DNA of 33,073 nt from a virus (IMGVR_UViG_3300010375_000039:1-33073); one strand, 5' to 3'; positions 21,939-29,612 are shown, counted from the stretch's first letter. Notes: a model not told the origin generated them from the sequence alone. A program made the numbers and translations.

Positions 21939-22203
21939 GGTTGCCCTCGTGGTTGTTGTCGCAGAGTGTGATCCCGCGTTGCACGTTGGCCGTGCGCTTA
22001 ATCAGTCCGGCCTTTTCAAACTTGACGAGGTAGGTATGCGCGCTCGCTGACGATCTCAGATTAAACCGCGCGCAGATTTCCGCTATTGTCGGCGCCTCGC
22101 CTCGTGCCGTGATACAGGACCGCACGAAGTTAAAAACACGTTGCTGTTTGGCTGTAAGTGTAGAGGCAGCGGGATTGACCCCGCTGCCGTTGTTGTCTGC
22201 CAT
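21922..22203 (-). CDS. Stand-alone LexA-type DNA-binding protein
   Basis: This 93-aa protein matches the N-terminal winged helix of LexA across its core: LTAKQQRVFNFVRSCITARG then EAPTIAEICARFNLRSSASA, HTYLVKFEKAGLIKR and RGITL. The C-terminal S24 protease domain is absent, so it cannot self-cleave as LexA does. The start chosen is ATG 22201-22203 with GGGGGAGG nine bases ahead, in preference to one 42 bases upstream. A repressor or activator binding a short dyad is likely. Possible targets are the dyad cluster before the head operon or host SOS boxes, which is inference. Confidence 0.88.
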   Translation of the reverse strand: MADNNGSGVNPAASTLTAKQQRVFNFVRSCITARGEAPTIAEICARFNLRSSASAHTYLVKFEKAGLIKRTANVQRGITLCDNNHEGNHDENN

Positions 22204-22207
22204 CGTT

Positions 22208-23482
22208 TTACGCCTCCCCCTCGCCGTACTTTGTGACGTACTCAACGAGATCCGCCCGTGCCTCTTTAATCCATTCCGCGGTTGTCACAACGCCGCAAGC
22301 GTGATCGTTGGCTTTGTAGAGGTTTTCTCTTGTTGCATCGATCGCCCTGTCGATCGCGCCGATATTTCCACGCGCCGCCAAAACCGCGAAGTGTTCAAGC
22401 AACAACTGAATGCGCGCCGATTGAACTGCGCCGCCCGCGTTGTGTGCGAGCATGGTTGTTAATGCGCTGATCTCAGTGTCGGATAGCAACTCGCCGCAAG
22501 TCTGAAAAATACTGTCAATCTCACGCGAGTTTTGAATAAAGGCAGAGACGCGCAACAGATCCTCGCGGTCCAAACGCTCGTCAGGCTGATAAAGCTCGTT
22601 GAGCATTTCCAACGTGCGAGGCTGATAGTCCTGATTGTTTCTCATTTCGTTGGCAGCTTTGAGCGTCCGCGCGGCTTGCTCCAAACGTGGCGGACTATCA
22701 TCCGCGGGATAAAGATGCGCGGCGCCCACGCGCTCATTGATCCGTATTGCGAAACGCAAATACGCCCGCTCAGACTTCATGCCCTGCGCGAGATCAAGTA
22801 ACAGATCGATCTTTGCGTCCTCGATCTCGCGGTCGATCGCCGCGGTGTCAATGGTTGCCGTCTCGCCCTTGTCGACCTCGAGCGCCGCCGGCGTTGCCGC
22901 TGGTCCACTGTCGCTTTCGTCAAGGTAGCGCGCAACGAACTCGCGGCAACTTTGCTCACAATGTCGCATCCGCTTATAAAGATGCCGCATTGCTCGCCAC
23001 GCGATCTCGTGCTTGTACTTGTTCTCCGTGTAAGACGGCGCAATGGACGCCAGCAATGCGATCAAGGCATTGCGCTGATCCTCGTCGTCCGTGTCGTCAA
23101 TTGTTTCGATCTGCGTTTCGGCCCACTCAGGCGTTGCTGTGAACGTGGCCCGTTCCGAGTGAATAGGCAACACGTCAGGATCGTTCATGCTGTTGCGCTC
23201 ACGCTCAGGCGTGTTAGTCAGCAAGTTTGAAATAATATCTGTCAACCCGATCGCATGTTTGATCGAGGCGTCCCGCGCCACGCTAACAAGATCCTCTTGT
23301 GCGTTTGTGCCGCCCGCCTTATTCAAACTCGCCAGTAATTGCACGAGCGCAAGATGTCGATTGCGAGGCGTGTTGCCGTTCAACGCCTGATCCGTCAGAC
23401 TTGCGATCTGATCTTCCGTGGTCCATGATCCGCCGTTCCCATTTGTGCCCGCTTGTGAGTTTATGTGTTGTTGAGTCTGCAT
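22208..23482 (-). CDS. Hypothetical helical protein, 424 aa
   Basis: This 424-aa protein is entirely helix-rich, with a Gly/Asn/Gln-rich first 20 residues and acidic, Ala/Leu-rich stretches (LDREDLLRVSAFIQNSREID, then LTTMLAHNAGGAVQSARIQL). It contains several Cys (CEQSCREFVARYL). A GAGGAAAC site nine bases ahead of ATG 23480-23482 supports the start. I do not recognise a family. It occupies the space between portal and capsid where a head-morphogenesis (gpF/SPP1 gp7-type) protein is usual, but I see no such motif. It could be an unrecognised head protein or a regulatory one. Confidence 0.7.
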   Translation of the reverse strand: MQTQQHINSQAGTNGNGGSWTTEDQIASLTDQALNGNTPRNRHLALVQLLASLNKAGGTNAQEDLVSVARDASIKHAIGLTDIISNLLTNTPERERNSMNDPDVLPIHSERATFTATPEWAETQIETIDDTDDEDQRNALIALLASIAPSYTENKYKHEIAWRAMRHLYKRMRHCEQSCREFVARYLDESDSGPAATPAALEVDKGETATIDTAAIDREIEDAKIDLLLDLAQGMKSERAYLRFAIRINERVGAAHLYPADDSPPRLEQAARTLKAANEMRNNQDYQPRTLEMLNELYQPDERLDREDLLRVSAFIQNSREIDSIFQTCGELLSDTEISALTTMLAHNAGGAVQSARIQLLLEHFAVLAARGNIGAIDRAIDATRENLYKANDHACGVVTTAEWIKEARADLVEYVTKYGEGEA

Positions 23483-23688
23483 TGTGCTGTTTCCTCTTTC
23501 GTTTGGTTAGTAGATCGTTGAGTGAGTGACGCGATCATTTCGTCATACTGTTGCGCGGCGTGGTTAATAGTATCGCGCTGACGCGCTTTGCCTTTAACAA
23601 AGACACGTGAGCACGAGCCTTGCGGCGTTACCTCATGCCACTGGTAAACTAACCATTCCTCGCGGCTGATCTGATCTAATGTTCGCAT
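23461..23688 (-). CDS. Hypothetical protein, 75 aa
   Basis: The product begins MRTLDQISREEWLVYQWHEV and ends with a polar tail. I take ATG 23686-23688, because an AGGA lies eight bases before it, over the ATG three codons upstream. It overlaps the 424-aa gene by 22 bases. The sequence has a short strand-helix pattern and one Cys, but nothing I can place. Confidence 0.6.
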   Translation of the reverse strand: MRTLDQISREEWLVYQWHEVTPQGSCSRVFVKGKARQRDTINHAAQQYDEMIASLTQRSTNQTKEETAQCRLNNT

Positions 23689-23720
23689 AGCAAGCATCCT
23701 GTAAGATAGAGTCCGGCGCG

Positions 23721-24083
23721 TTAAATCTGCGCCAGCGTTTCGAGTCTGCGGTAGAGCGTTTTACGGGAAATGCCAAGTAATGCCGCCGCCGCCTTTTTGT
23801 CGCCGTCTGTTTTAGTGATCGCCTGTTGTATCCGGTCCCGCTCGTTGGCGCCGTTGTATTGCGCCAGCAAGGCCGCTGCCGCCTCGTTTGCCGTCCGGCC
23901 CTCGCCGCTGTATGGCAAGCCTGACCAGGCGCTTTTTCCGACCTTTTGCGTTAGGTCACACTCCCACGTGCCGTCTAAACAGCGCGTGAGATTGACTTGT
24001 ATGTTTCCGGGTAGAGTGTTGAGCGCGTCAACGGCGCTCTGTGTTGTTGTTTTGCGGGATTTGCCCCGCCGTGTTGCTGCCAT
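23721..24083 (-). CDS. Fis-type HTH protein
   Basis: This 120-aa protein ends in a Fis/NtrC-type helix-turn-helix (IQQAITKTDGDKKAAAALLG, then ISRKTLYRRLETLAQI), which matches the family pattern (.G....AA.lLGIsr.TLyrrL) closely. The N-terminal half (GNIQVNLTRCLDGTWECDLT) is a small strand-rich domain of unknown type. The start is ATG 24081-24083 with AAGGGG ten bases ahead. The 61 residues that could precede it look out of family. A transcription regulator role is likely. Confidence 0.82.
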   Translation of the reverse strand: MAATRRGKSRKTTTQSAVDALNTLPGNIQVNLTRCLDGTWECDLTQKVGKSAWSGLPYSGEGRTANEAAAALLAQYNGANERDRIQQAITKTDGDKKAAAALLGISRKTLYRRLETLAQI

Positions 24084-24105
24084 AATTAACGCCCCTTTGT
24101 AAACG

Positions 24106-24163
24106 TGTGTCAAAACACAGGGACGCAAGTATACACGGCAGAGACACAGAGCGGATCTGTCAA
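24106..24163 (-). promoter_or_regulatory. Candidate promoter/operator upstream of the Fis-like gene
   Basis: This is the only sizeable gap between portal and the Fis-like gene (24084-24207). It holds two TTGACA hexamers on the minus strand (at 24163-24158 and 24113-24108), a TATACT (24133-24128) and a TGTGT/ACACA dyad (24106-24119). The first TTGACA is 24 bases from TATACT, longer than usual for sigma70. A promoter is therefore possible but not well formed. Confidence 0.3.
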
Positions 24164-24207
24164 TGTGACTTGTAATAGGCGTGAGGCTGAGATTGTCCCG
24201 GCGAGGC

Positions 24208-25620
24208 TTAGTTGACGGCTGAGGTTGCCGCGGCAGTGCGCTCAGCGTCCGCCACGGGCAAGCCAACGCCCGGCATTTTTGGATCTTGCGGCGCCGGCGC
24301 TGGTACTGTTGGCGAGTCGTCGACCACGATCGTTATCGAGCCGCCGTCGCCGTTCTTATCCGCCTTGCCAATCATGCGAGCGTGAATGCCCAACAGTGAC
24401 TCAATGCCGTCCTGTAGTGCGCGCGCCATCGTTCCGAGCTCTGATATGCGCTCGCCCTGGTCTAACAGTTTATCCGTGGCCGTGACGGCAACCTTGTCTT
24501 TCGGCGCGATGATAGACAGGCTCAGCGCCGATATGCGTTGCTCTATATCGATCAGGCTTTGACGCGCTGAGTCAACGCCCTTGCTGTCGTGTGACTCCCA
24601 CTTTAGCTCGTCATTCTCGCCCGTGAGTTTGAAAACCACGTTAGGACCGATCTGCCTGGTCTCGTTGACGGGCGGATTATTGTCTTTCGGGACTCTGCCA
24701 TTGTTCGGCGGATCAACTTCTTTATGGACCAGGATAGGCACTAAGGCTTTCTCTTGCGTGTCGAGATATGACCACTTTTTGTAATGCTCGAGATTCAAGT
24801 ACGCGATCTCGATCAAGTATGGATCGCTGATTAGAAAGCCGCGCTTGTTTGTGTACACAACAACCACGGGCAGACGATCGAGTTTTGTGGTCCCTTTGTC
24901 GATCACTTGCTCTGTGTTGTCTTTGGGATTCTTCCGCTTTAACTCCCATTGCATAGGACCGTAGAGCGTGGGATACCCTTGCTCGTCCACTAACAGCACG
25001 GGCAACCACAACGTCCGATACTGGCAAGCAACCTTTTCGCCGTAGCGTCCTGCCTTGACTGGTGCGTGTTCTTCAAAAGTGATCTGTGTTAAGACTTCCT
25101 CGCCGTTGATCCGATCACTCAGCCAGTTAAAGGCGAGATCCTTTGTGTACATATTCCAATACGGCCGGCGTCCGCTTTTCTGTGCCTGGTATGCAGTCGA
25201 GCCCGGCGGCAAAGGCTTTTCCATATCGACAAACACAAACACGTGACCCTCGAGCGCCTTTTGCAGTAGCTCTTTCACAAACACGTCAATGTGAGTGCCG
25301 GCGAGATCGATGTTTTCAAGATGCGTTTTGATCTCCGGTGGTATGTCGTCGCCCAGGATCGGGTTTGTCTTACAGACCATGCCCACGATGCCGTTGCGGA
25401 TCTTGCGATAGGCGTTAAAAAAACTCGAGTGCGCGAGGCGCTGGTTATAGCCGCTGGTCCGTTCGCCCGGCCACTTAGGCAGATACTTAGTGCGTCCGGC
25501 CCGGATCGCCGGTGTCCCGCGTTCAACGTCGCGGACCAGCTCTAAGTCCGGCATCATATCTTGACGTGCTTTGCACTTGAAGTCTGCGCGGTTTTCGTCG
25601 TTAATTTGAACGGTTGCCAT
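24208..25620 (-). CDS. Portal protein (DUF4055-like)
   Basis: This 470-aa protein is the likely portal, the dodecameric ring through which DNA enters the head. It matches the DUF4055-type pattern: TKYLPKWPGERTSGYNQRLA, then FNAYRKIRNGIVGMVCKTNP, VFVKELLQKALEGHVFVFVD, the PYWNMYTKDLAFNW segment and RLPVVVVYTNKRG. The central part (ISDPYLIEIAYLNLEHYKKW) and the terminal helices (ALSLSIIAPKD...TATDKLLDQGERISELG) fit the wing and stem. The C-terminus is Pro/Ala-rich. I take the ATG at 25618-25620, because GAGG is nine bases ahead, over the one two codons upstream. Confidence 0.88.
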   Translation of the reverse strand: MATVQINDENRADFKCKARQDMMPDLELVRDVERGTPAIRAGRTKYLPKWPGERTSGYNQRLAHSSFFNAYRKIRNGIVGMVCKTNPILGDDIPPEIKTHLENIDLAGTHIDVFVKELLQKALEGHVFVFVDMEKPLPPGSTAYQAQKSGRRPYWNMYTKDLAFNWLSDRINGEEVLTQITFEEHAPVKAGRYGEKVACQYRTLWLPVLLVDEQGYPTLYGPMQWELKRKNPKDNTEQVIDKGTTKLDRLPVVVVYTNKRGFLISDPYLIEIAYLNLEHYKKWSYLDTQEKALVPILVHKEVDPPNNGRVPKDNNPPVNETRQIGPNVVFKLTGENDELKWESHDSKGVDSARQSLIDIEQRISALSLSIIAPKDKVAVTATDKLLDQGERISELGTMARALQDGIESLLGIHARMIGKADKNGDGGSITIVVDDSPTVPAPAPQDPKMPGVGLPVADAERTAAATSAVN

Positions 25621-25644
25621 AATCATTAACCTCGTGCTGTTAGC

Positions 25645-26979
25645 CTACCAGCCCACTTGCTGAACGCCGCCGCGGCGTGGCGCGCTGTCGGCAATCAATA
25701 ACTCAGTGAATCCCCAAACCATCGCGTCTAATCTGTTCGGACTCTCTTTGCCTTTGATAGGTTCCCACGTGCAAAGCTCGTCCTCGAGATCGGGAAAGTC
25801 GCCCACGAGAAAGCCGCGGCGTGTTGGCTTGATCTCGTCAACCTCGAAAAACGCGGCCACGGGCTCAGCGCGCGCCGCTTTGCCGTGCGAGGCATAAACG
25901 ATCTTAACCTTAATATCAGGATCGATCCCGTTAATTATCGTTGTGATCATTTCGCCGCCCTGGTTTCCCTCAGCCACGATCGCGTCAGCGTTGAGCCTGT
26001 AGTAAAGATTGACGGCGGCTGTGGCCCACGTGGTAGGACTTCCCTGTACACTCGCATCCTCTAAAACATAGCCGCCCCAGTTATGACGGCCCACGCCGAT
26101 TATCCCGGCCTCGTCGCCGGCGCTGGTAGTTGACGGATCAACCGCGACCACGATGCGATCAAACTCGCGCTCAGCCGTCGCCAACACGCGCGAGGCTTCG
26201 CAGAGATCACGAGTCCACAAAGCGCCCGGCGCCTGGTCCACGTCCTCAACTAGGATCTCGATCCGGTAACTGAGCGCCGTCATATCTTGCGCGAGATCGC
26301 GTATCGCCGCGGCGCTTATGTGAGGATTATCAAAACTCGAAAACTTGAAAGTGACATAACGGCCCGTTTTGTCGGCCTTTGCTTTGTTGTAAAACTTGGC
26401 GGCGTGTTGTGGATCGTCTGCCTTGCTCGTGCCCTCGCTGTGAAGTGACGGCGGCGTGAATCCGAAACAGGCATCACCGTCACGGTCTGCGAGTAGAGGC
26501 GCGCCCGCTGAGTCCCACGTTGCCTCTGCCATTAGCTGAAACTCGTCAAGATAAAGATCGTCGCACCAGTCGCCGCGCAACTGTGACGGGTTCCAGGCTG
26601 TCATAGCTTGGATCGAAACGTCCGTGCCGGGAAACTCTATTATGTGCTCTGTCTCGTTTTTGTGTAGTACGCCTTGCTCGATCAGCGGCGCGAGTGCGCG
26701 ACATACTACGGTCCAAAAGCGCCGTAACTGTTTCGCCGTAGGCGCTGCGTATATCTGACGTCGCCCTTTGAGGAAACGTTTACACGCACGGATCGCAAAG
26801 CCTTTAGTTTTGCCGCCGCGGCGCCCGGCCTTAACAACTATTCTCTTTGCGGTACAGTTTACAAACTGCGCTTGTTTAGGATGCGGCTGCGGGATCGTTA
26901 CCTTGATCGTCCGCGACCTCGAACCCTGCGGAATAATCGGCAACGGTCTGCCGCTGGTGATAACTGTGATCGCATTCAT
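25645..26979 (-). CDS. terL: Terminase large subunit
   Basis: This 444-aa protein is the packaging motor and nuclease. The N-terminal ATPase has Walker A AGRRGGKT at residues 51-58 and Walker B LYLDE at 142-146, with an adenine-type AAPT before them. The C-terminal RNase H-like nuclease shows its acidic triad: D281 in VAVDPS, E337 in AEGNQGG and D418 in NRLDAMVWG. The start ATGA overlaps the small-subunit stop by four bases, so translation is coupled. No intein or split is visible. It is a complete, ordinary terminase of the type that pairs with a DUF4055-like portal. Confidence 0.95.
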   Translation of the reverse strand: MNAITVITSGRPLPIIPQGSRSRTIKVTIPQPHPKQAQFVNCTAKRIVVKAGRRGGKTKGFAIRACKRFLKGRRQIYAAPTAKQLRRFWTVVCRALAPLIEQGVLHKNETEHIIEFPGTDVSIQAMTAWNPSQLRGDWCDDLYLDEFQLMAEATWDSAGAPLLADRDGDACFGFTPPSLHSEGTSKADDPQHAAKFYNKAKADKTGRYVTFKFSSFDNPHISAAAIRDLAQDMTALSYRIEILVEDVDQAPGALWTRDLCEASRVLATAEREFDRIVVAVDPSTTSAGDEAGIIGVGRHNWGGYVLEDASVQGSPTTWATAAVNLYYRLNADAIVAEGNQGGEMITTIINGIDPDIKVKIVYASHGKAARAEPVAAFFEVDEIKPTRRGFLVGDFPDLEDELCTWEPIKGKESPNRLDAMVWGFTELLIADSAPRRGGVQQVGW

Positions 26980-27413
26980 TCGCTATCAGGCGCGTCCGGC
27001 GCCGTCTCTTGCACAAACTCAACCTCGATCCTGAGCGGCCCGCCGTCCACGCCGCCTAGCTCGATCTTGCTGTTGTCCCTGTAAATTGTTGGCCGGCGAG
27101 CTCTGAGTAGGAATTGCGCGTTAGAGTCTGAAAACTTTGTGACTGATCCGGTTTCCTCGCCCTGGTAAAAAACAGGCTCTTGCCATCCGTCCAACGCGCG
27201 CTCATAAACCTTAGACTCGAGCGCGTCCGTGTGCTTCTCTACCACGTCATCCCACTCAACGCGGAAACTTTCAACCTCTGATTTCCACTTGTACGCTGCC
27301 GTCCGGCCTATGCCGATCACTTCGCAAGCGTCAGAGACGTTGCCGCGCGATTTATCTAACGCCGCTATAAACGCCTCGCGGTTTTTCTTTGTCCTGATTG
27401 ATCGGTTTGCCAT
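26976..27413 (-). CDS. terS: Terminase small subunit
   Basis: This 145-aa protein begins with a helix-turn-helix (KKNREAFIAALDKSRGNVSD then ACEVIGIGRTAAYKWKSEV), the DNA-recognition part of many small terminases. A middle helix (FRVEWDDVVEKHTDALESKV YERAL) and the RARRPTIYRDNSKIELGG segment (frequent in this family) follow. The C-terminus is acidic and Pro-rich. It overlaps the large subunit by four bases, the usual arrangement. The pac or cos site is not visible with confidence. Confidence 0.9.
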   Translation of the reverse strand: MANRSIRTKKNREAFIAALDKSRGNVSDACEVIGIGRTAAYKWKSEVESFRVEWDDVVEKHTDALESKVYERALDGWQEPVFYQGEETGSVTKFSDSNAQFLLRARRPTIYRDNSKIELGGVDGGPLRIEVEFVQETAPDAPDSE

Positions 27414-27423
27414 AGATGCTCTG

Positions 27424-27990
27424 TCATTCTTCCAGGCTCAGAATCGTAAATGGTGGCCGGATCTCGCGGTTGAGCTCTGCCGCTGCCTCGAGCGCGCACG
27501 TAACAACGAGCTCGCCACTGATAGGCTTAGGTAGTCGCTGGTATGCGGTAAACATCGCGGCCCGTGCTTCCACAGCGCCGCTGCCCGCCGCCTGGTACGG
27601 CGTGGCGATCTCTGTCGCGGAATAACTGCCGTCGATGCAAAAGATCCTACCCTTGATCGCAACGAGACAACGGCCGTCCATTATCGTTTCTGGTCCGTCG
27701 CTGTCGCTGTTTTTACACTCGCCGCCGTGCTCTTTTAGGCACTCGCGCAAGGCAGCACAAAAGTCTTTCACAAAGTAAGCGGCGAGATCGCCTTTGATTT
27801 CAGGCGGCGCAAAGACGTGACGGATCAACTGTGACACGCGGCTTGTGCCGGACACGCCGATCAAAAACTTGCCATGCTGAAAGACTTTCGGCGTTGCTGT
27901 GACCAGTGAACTATCACCAGAATCTAGGCCCGCGTCCGCGCCCATCCACACGATCCCGTTTTCATCTTTTGCCGCTGCAATACAAGTCAC
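27424..27990 (-). CDS. Proteasome beta-subunit-like Ntn hydrolase
   Basis: This 188-aa product starts GTG at 27988-27990, which overlaps the TGA of the upstream gene (GTGA). After Met removal it begins T-C-I-A-A-A, so Thr would be the N-terminal nucleophile. The family layout follows: a GADAGLDSG with Asp near residue 18 (cf. Asp17 of proteasome), TPKVFQHG with Lys near 34 (cf. Lys33), and FLIGVSGTSRVSQLIRHVFA. A later GSGAVEARAAMF matches the Ser/Gly-rich loop. An upstream in-frame ATG (28014) would put eight residues ahead of the Thr, so I prefer GTG. Related phage proteins are known, but the substrate is unknown. It sits immediately before the terminase genes. Confidence 0.85.
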   Translation of the reverse strand: MTCIAAAKDENGIVWMGADAGLDSGDSSLVTATPKVFQHGKFLIGVSGTSRVSQLIRHVFAPPEIKGDLAAYFVKDFCAALRECLKEHGGECKNSDSDGPETIMDGRCLVAIKGRIFCIDGSYSATEIATPYQAAGSGAVEARAAMFTAYQRLPKPISGELVVTCALEAAAELNREIRPPFTILSLEE

Positions 27991-28184
27991 TTGATCACAC
28001 GATCTGGTCCACACGCCGGATCAACCGCGAGCACAATCCGGCAACTCTGCAATGGACCATGCTCGCGCTCTAATTCCTCGAGCGTTTTCGTTGTGTACCA
28101 CACGCGATCACCGTCCCTGTGTAGCACGGGCATCAACTCGCGTTGACGCTGTTGGATCTCTTGCCATTGGTTTATTGCGTCCAT
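27987..28184 (-). CDS. Hypothetical protein, 65 aa
   Basis: This small protein (DAINQWQEIQQRQRELMPVL, then HRDGDRVWYTTKTLEELERE) has a helical start and a short hydrophobic IVLAVDPACGPDRVIK end. Its TGA overlaps the GTG of the Ntn-hydrolase gene (27987-27990), so the two are translationally coupled. I do not recognise it. The coupling suggests a partner, chaperone or regulator of the hydrolase. Confidence 0.65.
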   Translation of the reverse strand: MDAINQWQEIQQRQRELMPVLHRDGDRVWYTTKTLEELEREHGPLQSCRIVLAVDPACGPDRVIK

Positions 28185-28200
28185 GATTCGTCCTTAGTTT

Positions 28201-28539
28201 TTATTCGCGCTTGTGCGGTTGCAAGCCTGAGCCTGACGGTCCACGGTTGCGAGTCTTATCAAACTTATCCTCGAGCGCGTCAAGATAGTTGAACATCTCA
28301 ACGGCGTGTAATTCGAGATCCGCCGGTGTAATGTCGCCCGCGTGGTCCATTAGATAATGCTGCAAGTCTGAGATCGGCTTTGTGTCCGCCTCTGACAGTC
28401 TGCCCGGTTGCGTGACTTCAATGTGATGCAAAAGAAACGCAGCGGCGTCTGACAGCGCCCGGATCTTCGCGCCTGTATCGGCGCCTGTGGCGTAGTCGAT
28501 CCGGCCCTTGCAAATTATGACGTACTGACTGAGTGACAT
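28201..28539 (-). CDS. Hypothetical protein, 112 aa
   Basis: This is a 112-aa mainly helical protein (YVIICKGRIDYATGADTGAK, then AAAFLLHHIEVTQPGRLSEA and FNYLDALEDKFDKTRNRG). It has no signal peptide or membrane segment and no recognised family. It is packed four bases after the membrane-protein gene and before the coupled 65-aa gene, so it shares their promoter. Confidence 0.65.
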   Translation of the reverse strand: MSLSQYVIICKGRIDYATGADTGAKIRALSDAAAFLLHHIEVTQPGRLSEADTKPISDLQHYLMDHAGDITPADLELHAVEMFNYLDALEDKFDKTRNRGPSGSGLQPHKRE

Positions 28540-28543
28540 AGTT

Positions 28544-29089
28544 TTACTCCTTGTTATAGGTTAGGTTTGCTTTGTCTGCGTTTTTGATCGAGTAGATTTG
28601 CATAAACTGATCGATCTTTCCCTCGAGCCTGGTAACGTTCTTATCCGCGATCGTTGCAAAATTGCGCGCCGTCTCGATCCTTAGATCGCGCTCTGTGTTT
28701 GTCTTTTCTGAGATTTCCACAAGTGTCCTGAGTTTGATCAGCTCGTCGTGTTCGTCCTGTCGCTTCCAATAGTTTGTAACTCCGAAACTTAAAGACGTTC
28801 CAAGTATCGCGTAGATTATTCCGTCGCGGATCGAAAAACTCCCGCTCGCTTTGTTCGTTGCCGCTTTTTGTACCATGAGGATCAGCCCTCGCAGTTTTGT
28901 TAGAGGATTGCGTAACCATGCCGGCCTCTGTGCAAGACTGTCCGGCGTGACTGACGGCAAGTGGTCAAGCTGTGCCTCTATATCGTGAAACCGTAGCTTT
29001 GACGGATCTGTTACATGGCCGTTGTGTCCGTTGTGGCCGTTTGTTGTGGCCGCGCCCGTTCGCGTGGTTTTATCCGTCGAAGCATTCAT
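28544..29089 (-). CDS. Membrane protein with His/Gly/Asn repeat and coiled coil
   Basis: This 181-aa product has an unusual NGHNGHNGH stretch near residues 17-25, then a charged region, a hydrophobic segment at about 88-106 (IRDGIIYAILGTSLSFGVTN), and a coiled-coil-like C-terminus (IKLRTLVEISEKTNTERDLR, then LEGKIDQFMQIYSIK). The topology is one membrane helix with a cytoplasmic or periplasmic coiled tail. It resembles holin- or spanin-like accessory proteins only in general architecture. No such family is shown. It is the first gene after the promoter at 29138-29167. The His repeat could bind metal, which is inference. Confidence 0.65.
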   Translation of the reverse strand: MNASTDKTTRTGAATTNGHNGHNGHVTDPSKLRFHDIEAQLDHLPSVTPDSLAQRPAWLRNPLTKLRGLILMVQKAATNKASGSFSIRDGIIYAILGTSLSFGVTNYWKRQDEHDELIKLRTLVEISEKTNTERDLRIETARNFATIADKNVTRLEGKIDQFMQIYSIKNADKANLTYNKE

Positions 29090-29137
29090 TGATCACCAGC
29101 TTGCCGATCTCTCATGCGAGGCGCATTTAACTGCCCG

Positions 29138-29167
29138 ATAATAGCAGTCAAAATGACTTACCCGCAA
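29138..29167 (-). promoter_or_regulatory. Sigma70-type promoter with extended -10
   Basis: On the minus strand TTGCGG (29167-29162) lies 18 bases ahead of TATTAT (29143-29138), which is preceded by TGC, giving a TGn extended -10. It sits in the 100-base gap between the kinase-like gene and the membrane-protein gene. The expected start is a few bases further downstream (near 29131). It is the best-formed promoter I see and would drive the terminase-side unit. Confidence 0.6.
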
Positions 29168-29192
29168 CGCCTTTGTAACACTTTCGGACGGT

Positions 29193-29612
29193 CTAAGGCG
29201 TGGTTGTGTCGCCCGTGTGTTGCTCGAAAGTGCCGCCGCGGCTGACGATCTCGCCGTAGATTTCCGTCAGGACCGTATACATGCCCTTTGCCATTGCCTG
29301 TTGAGGTTTGCTTTGTGGCTCGTAAGGCTGATTAAGAATGTAAACGCTCGAGCCCTCTGGCAGCGGTTGACCAGGCTTGCCGCGCATCCATTTTCTGAGC
29401 GTCCGTGCCGTGGCGCATCCCTCAACTATGTAATCCTGATCGGCGTGCTCGTCCATCCAACGCGCCGCGGCCTCGCTTGCCTCTGACCATCCGAGCCCGA
29501 TCAGCGCGTCTGTGTTGAGCACGTGCTTTATGCCGTGCTGATATGCCAGCTTTTCAGCAAGCGAGCTCTTGCCCGTCGATGGACCACCAGTGATAAAGAT
29601 TCTCTTTGCCAT
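29193..29612 (-). CDS. P-loop NTPase, small kinase-like protein
   Basis: This 139-aa protein opens MAKRIFITGGPSTGKSSLAE, with a Walker A GGPSTGKSS at residues 9-17, as in nucleotide or small-molecule kinases. A DALIGLGWSE acidic segment and a DYIVEGCATARTLRKWMRGK region (Arg-rich lid-like) follow. It is short compared with a full dNMP kinase. Phosphate transfer to a nucleotide or nucleotide-sugar is possible, but the substrate cannot be told. The C-terminus is polar and probably not structured. Confidence 0.78.
   Translation of the reverse strand: MAKRIFITGGPSTGKSSLAEKLAYQHGIKHVLNTDALIGLGWSEASEAAARWMDEHADQDYIVEGCATARTLRKWMRGKPGQPLPEGSSVYILNQPYEPQSKPQQAMAKGMYTVLTEIYGEIVSRGGTFEQHTGDTTTP

Noticed and set aside
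24106-24163. A complete sigma70 promoter built from TTGACA and TATACT
   Set aside because: The spacer of 24 bases is too long. It is kept only as a weak candidate.
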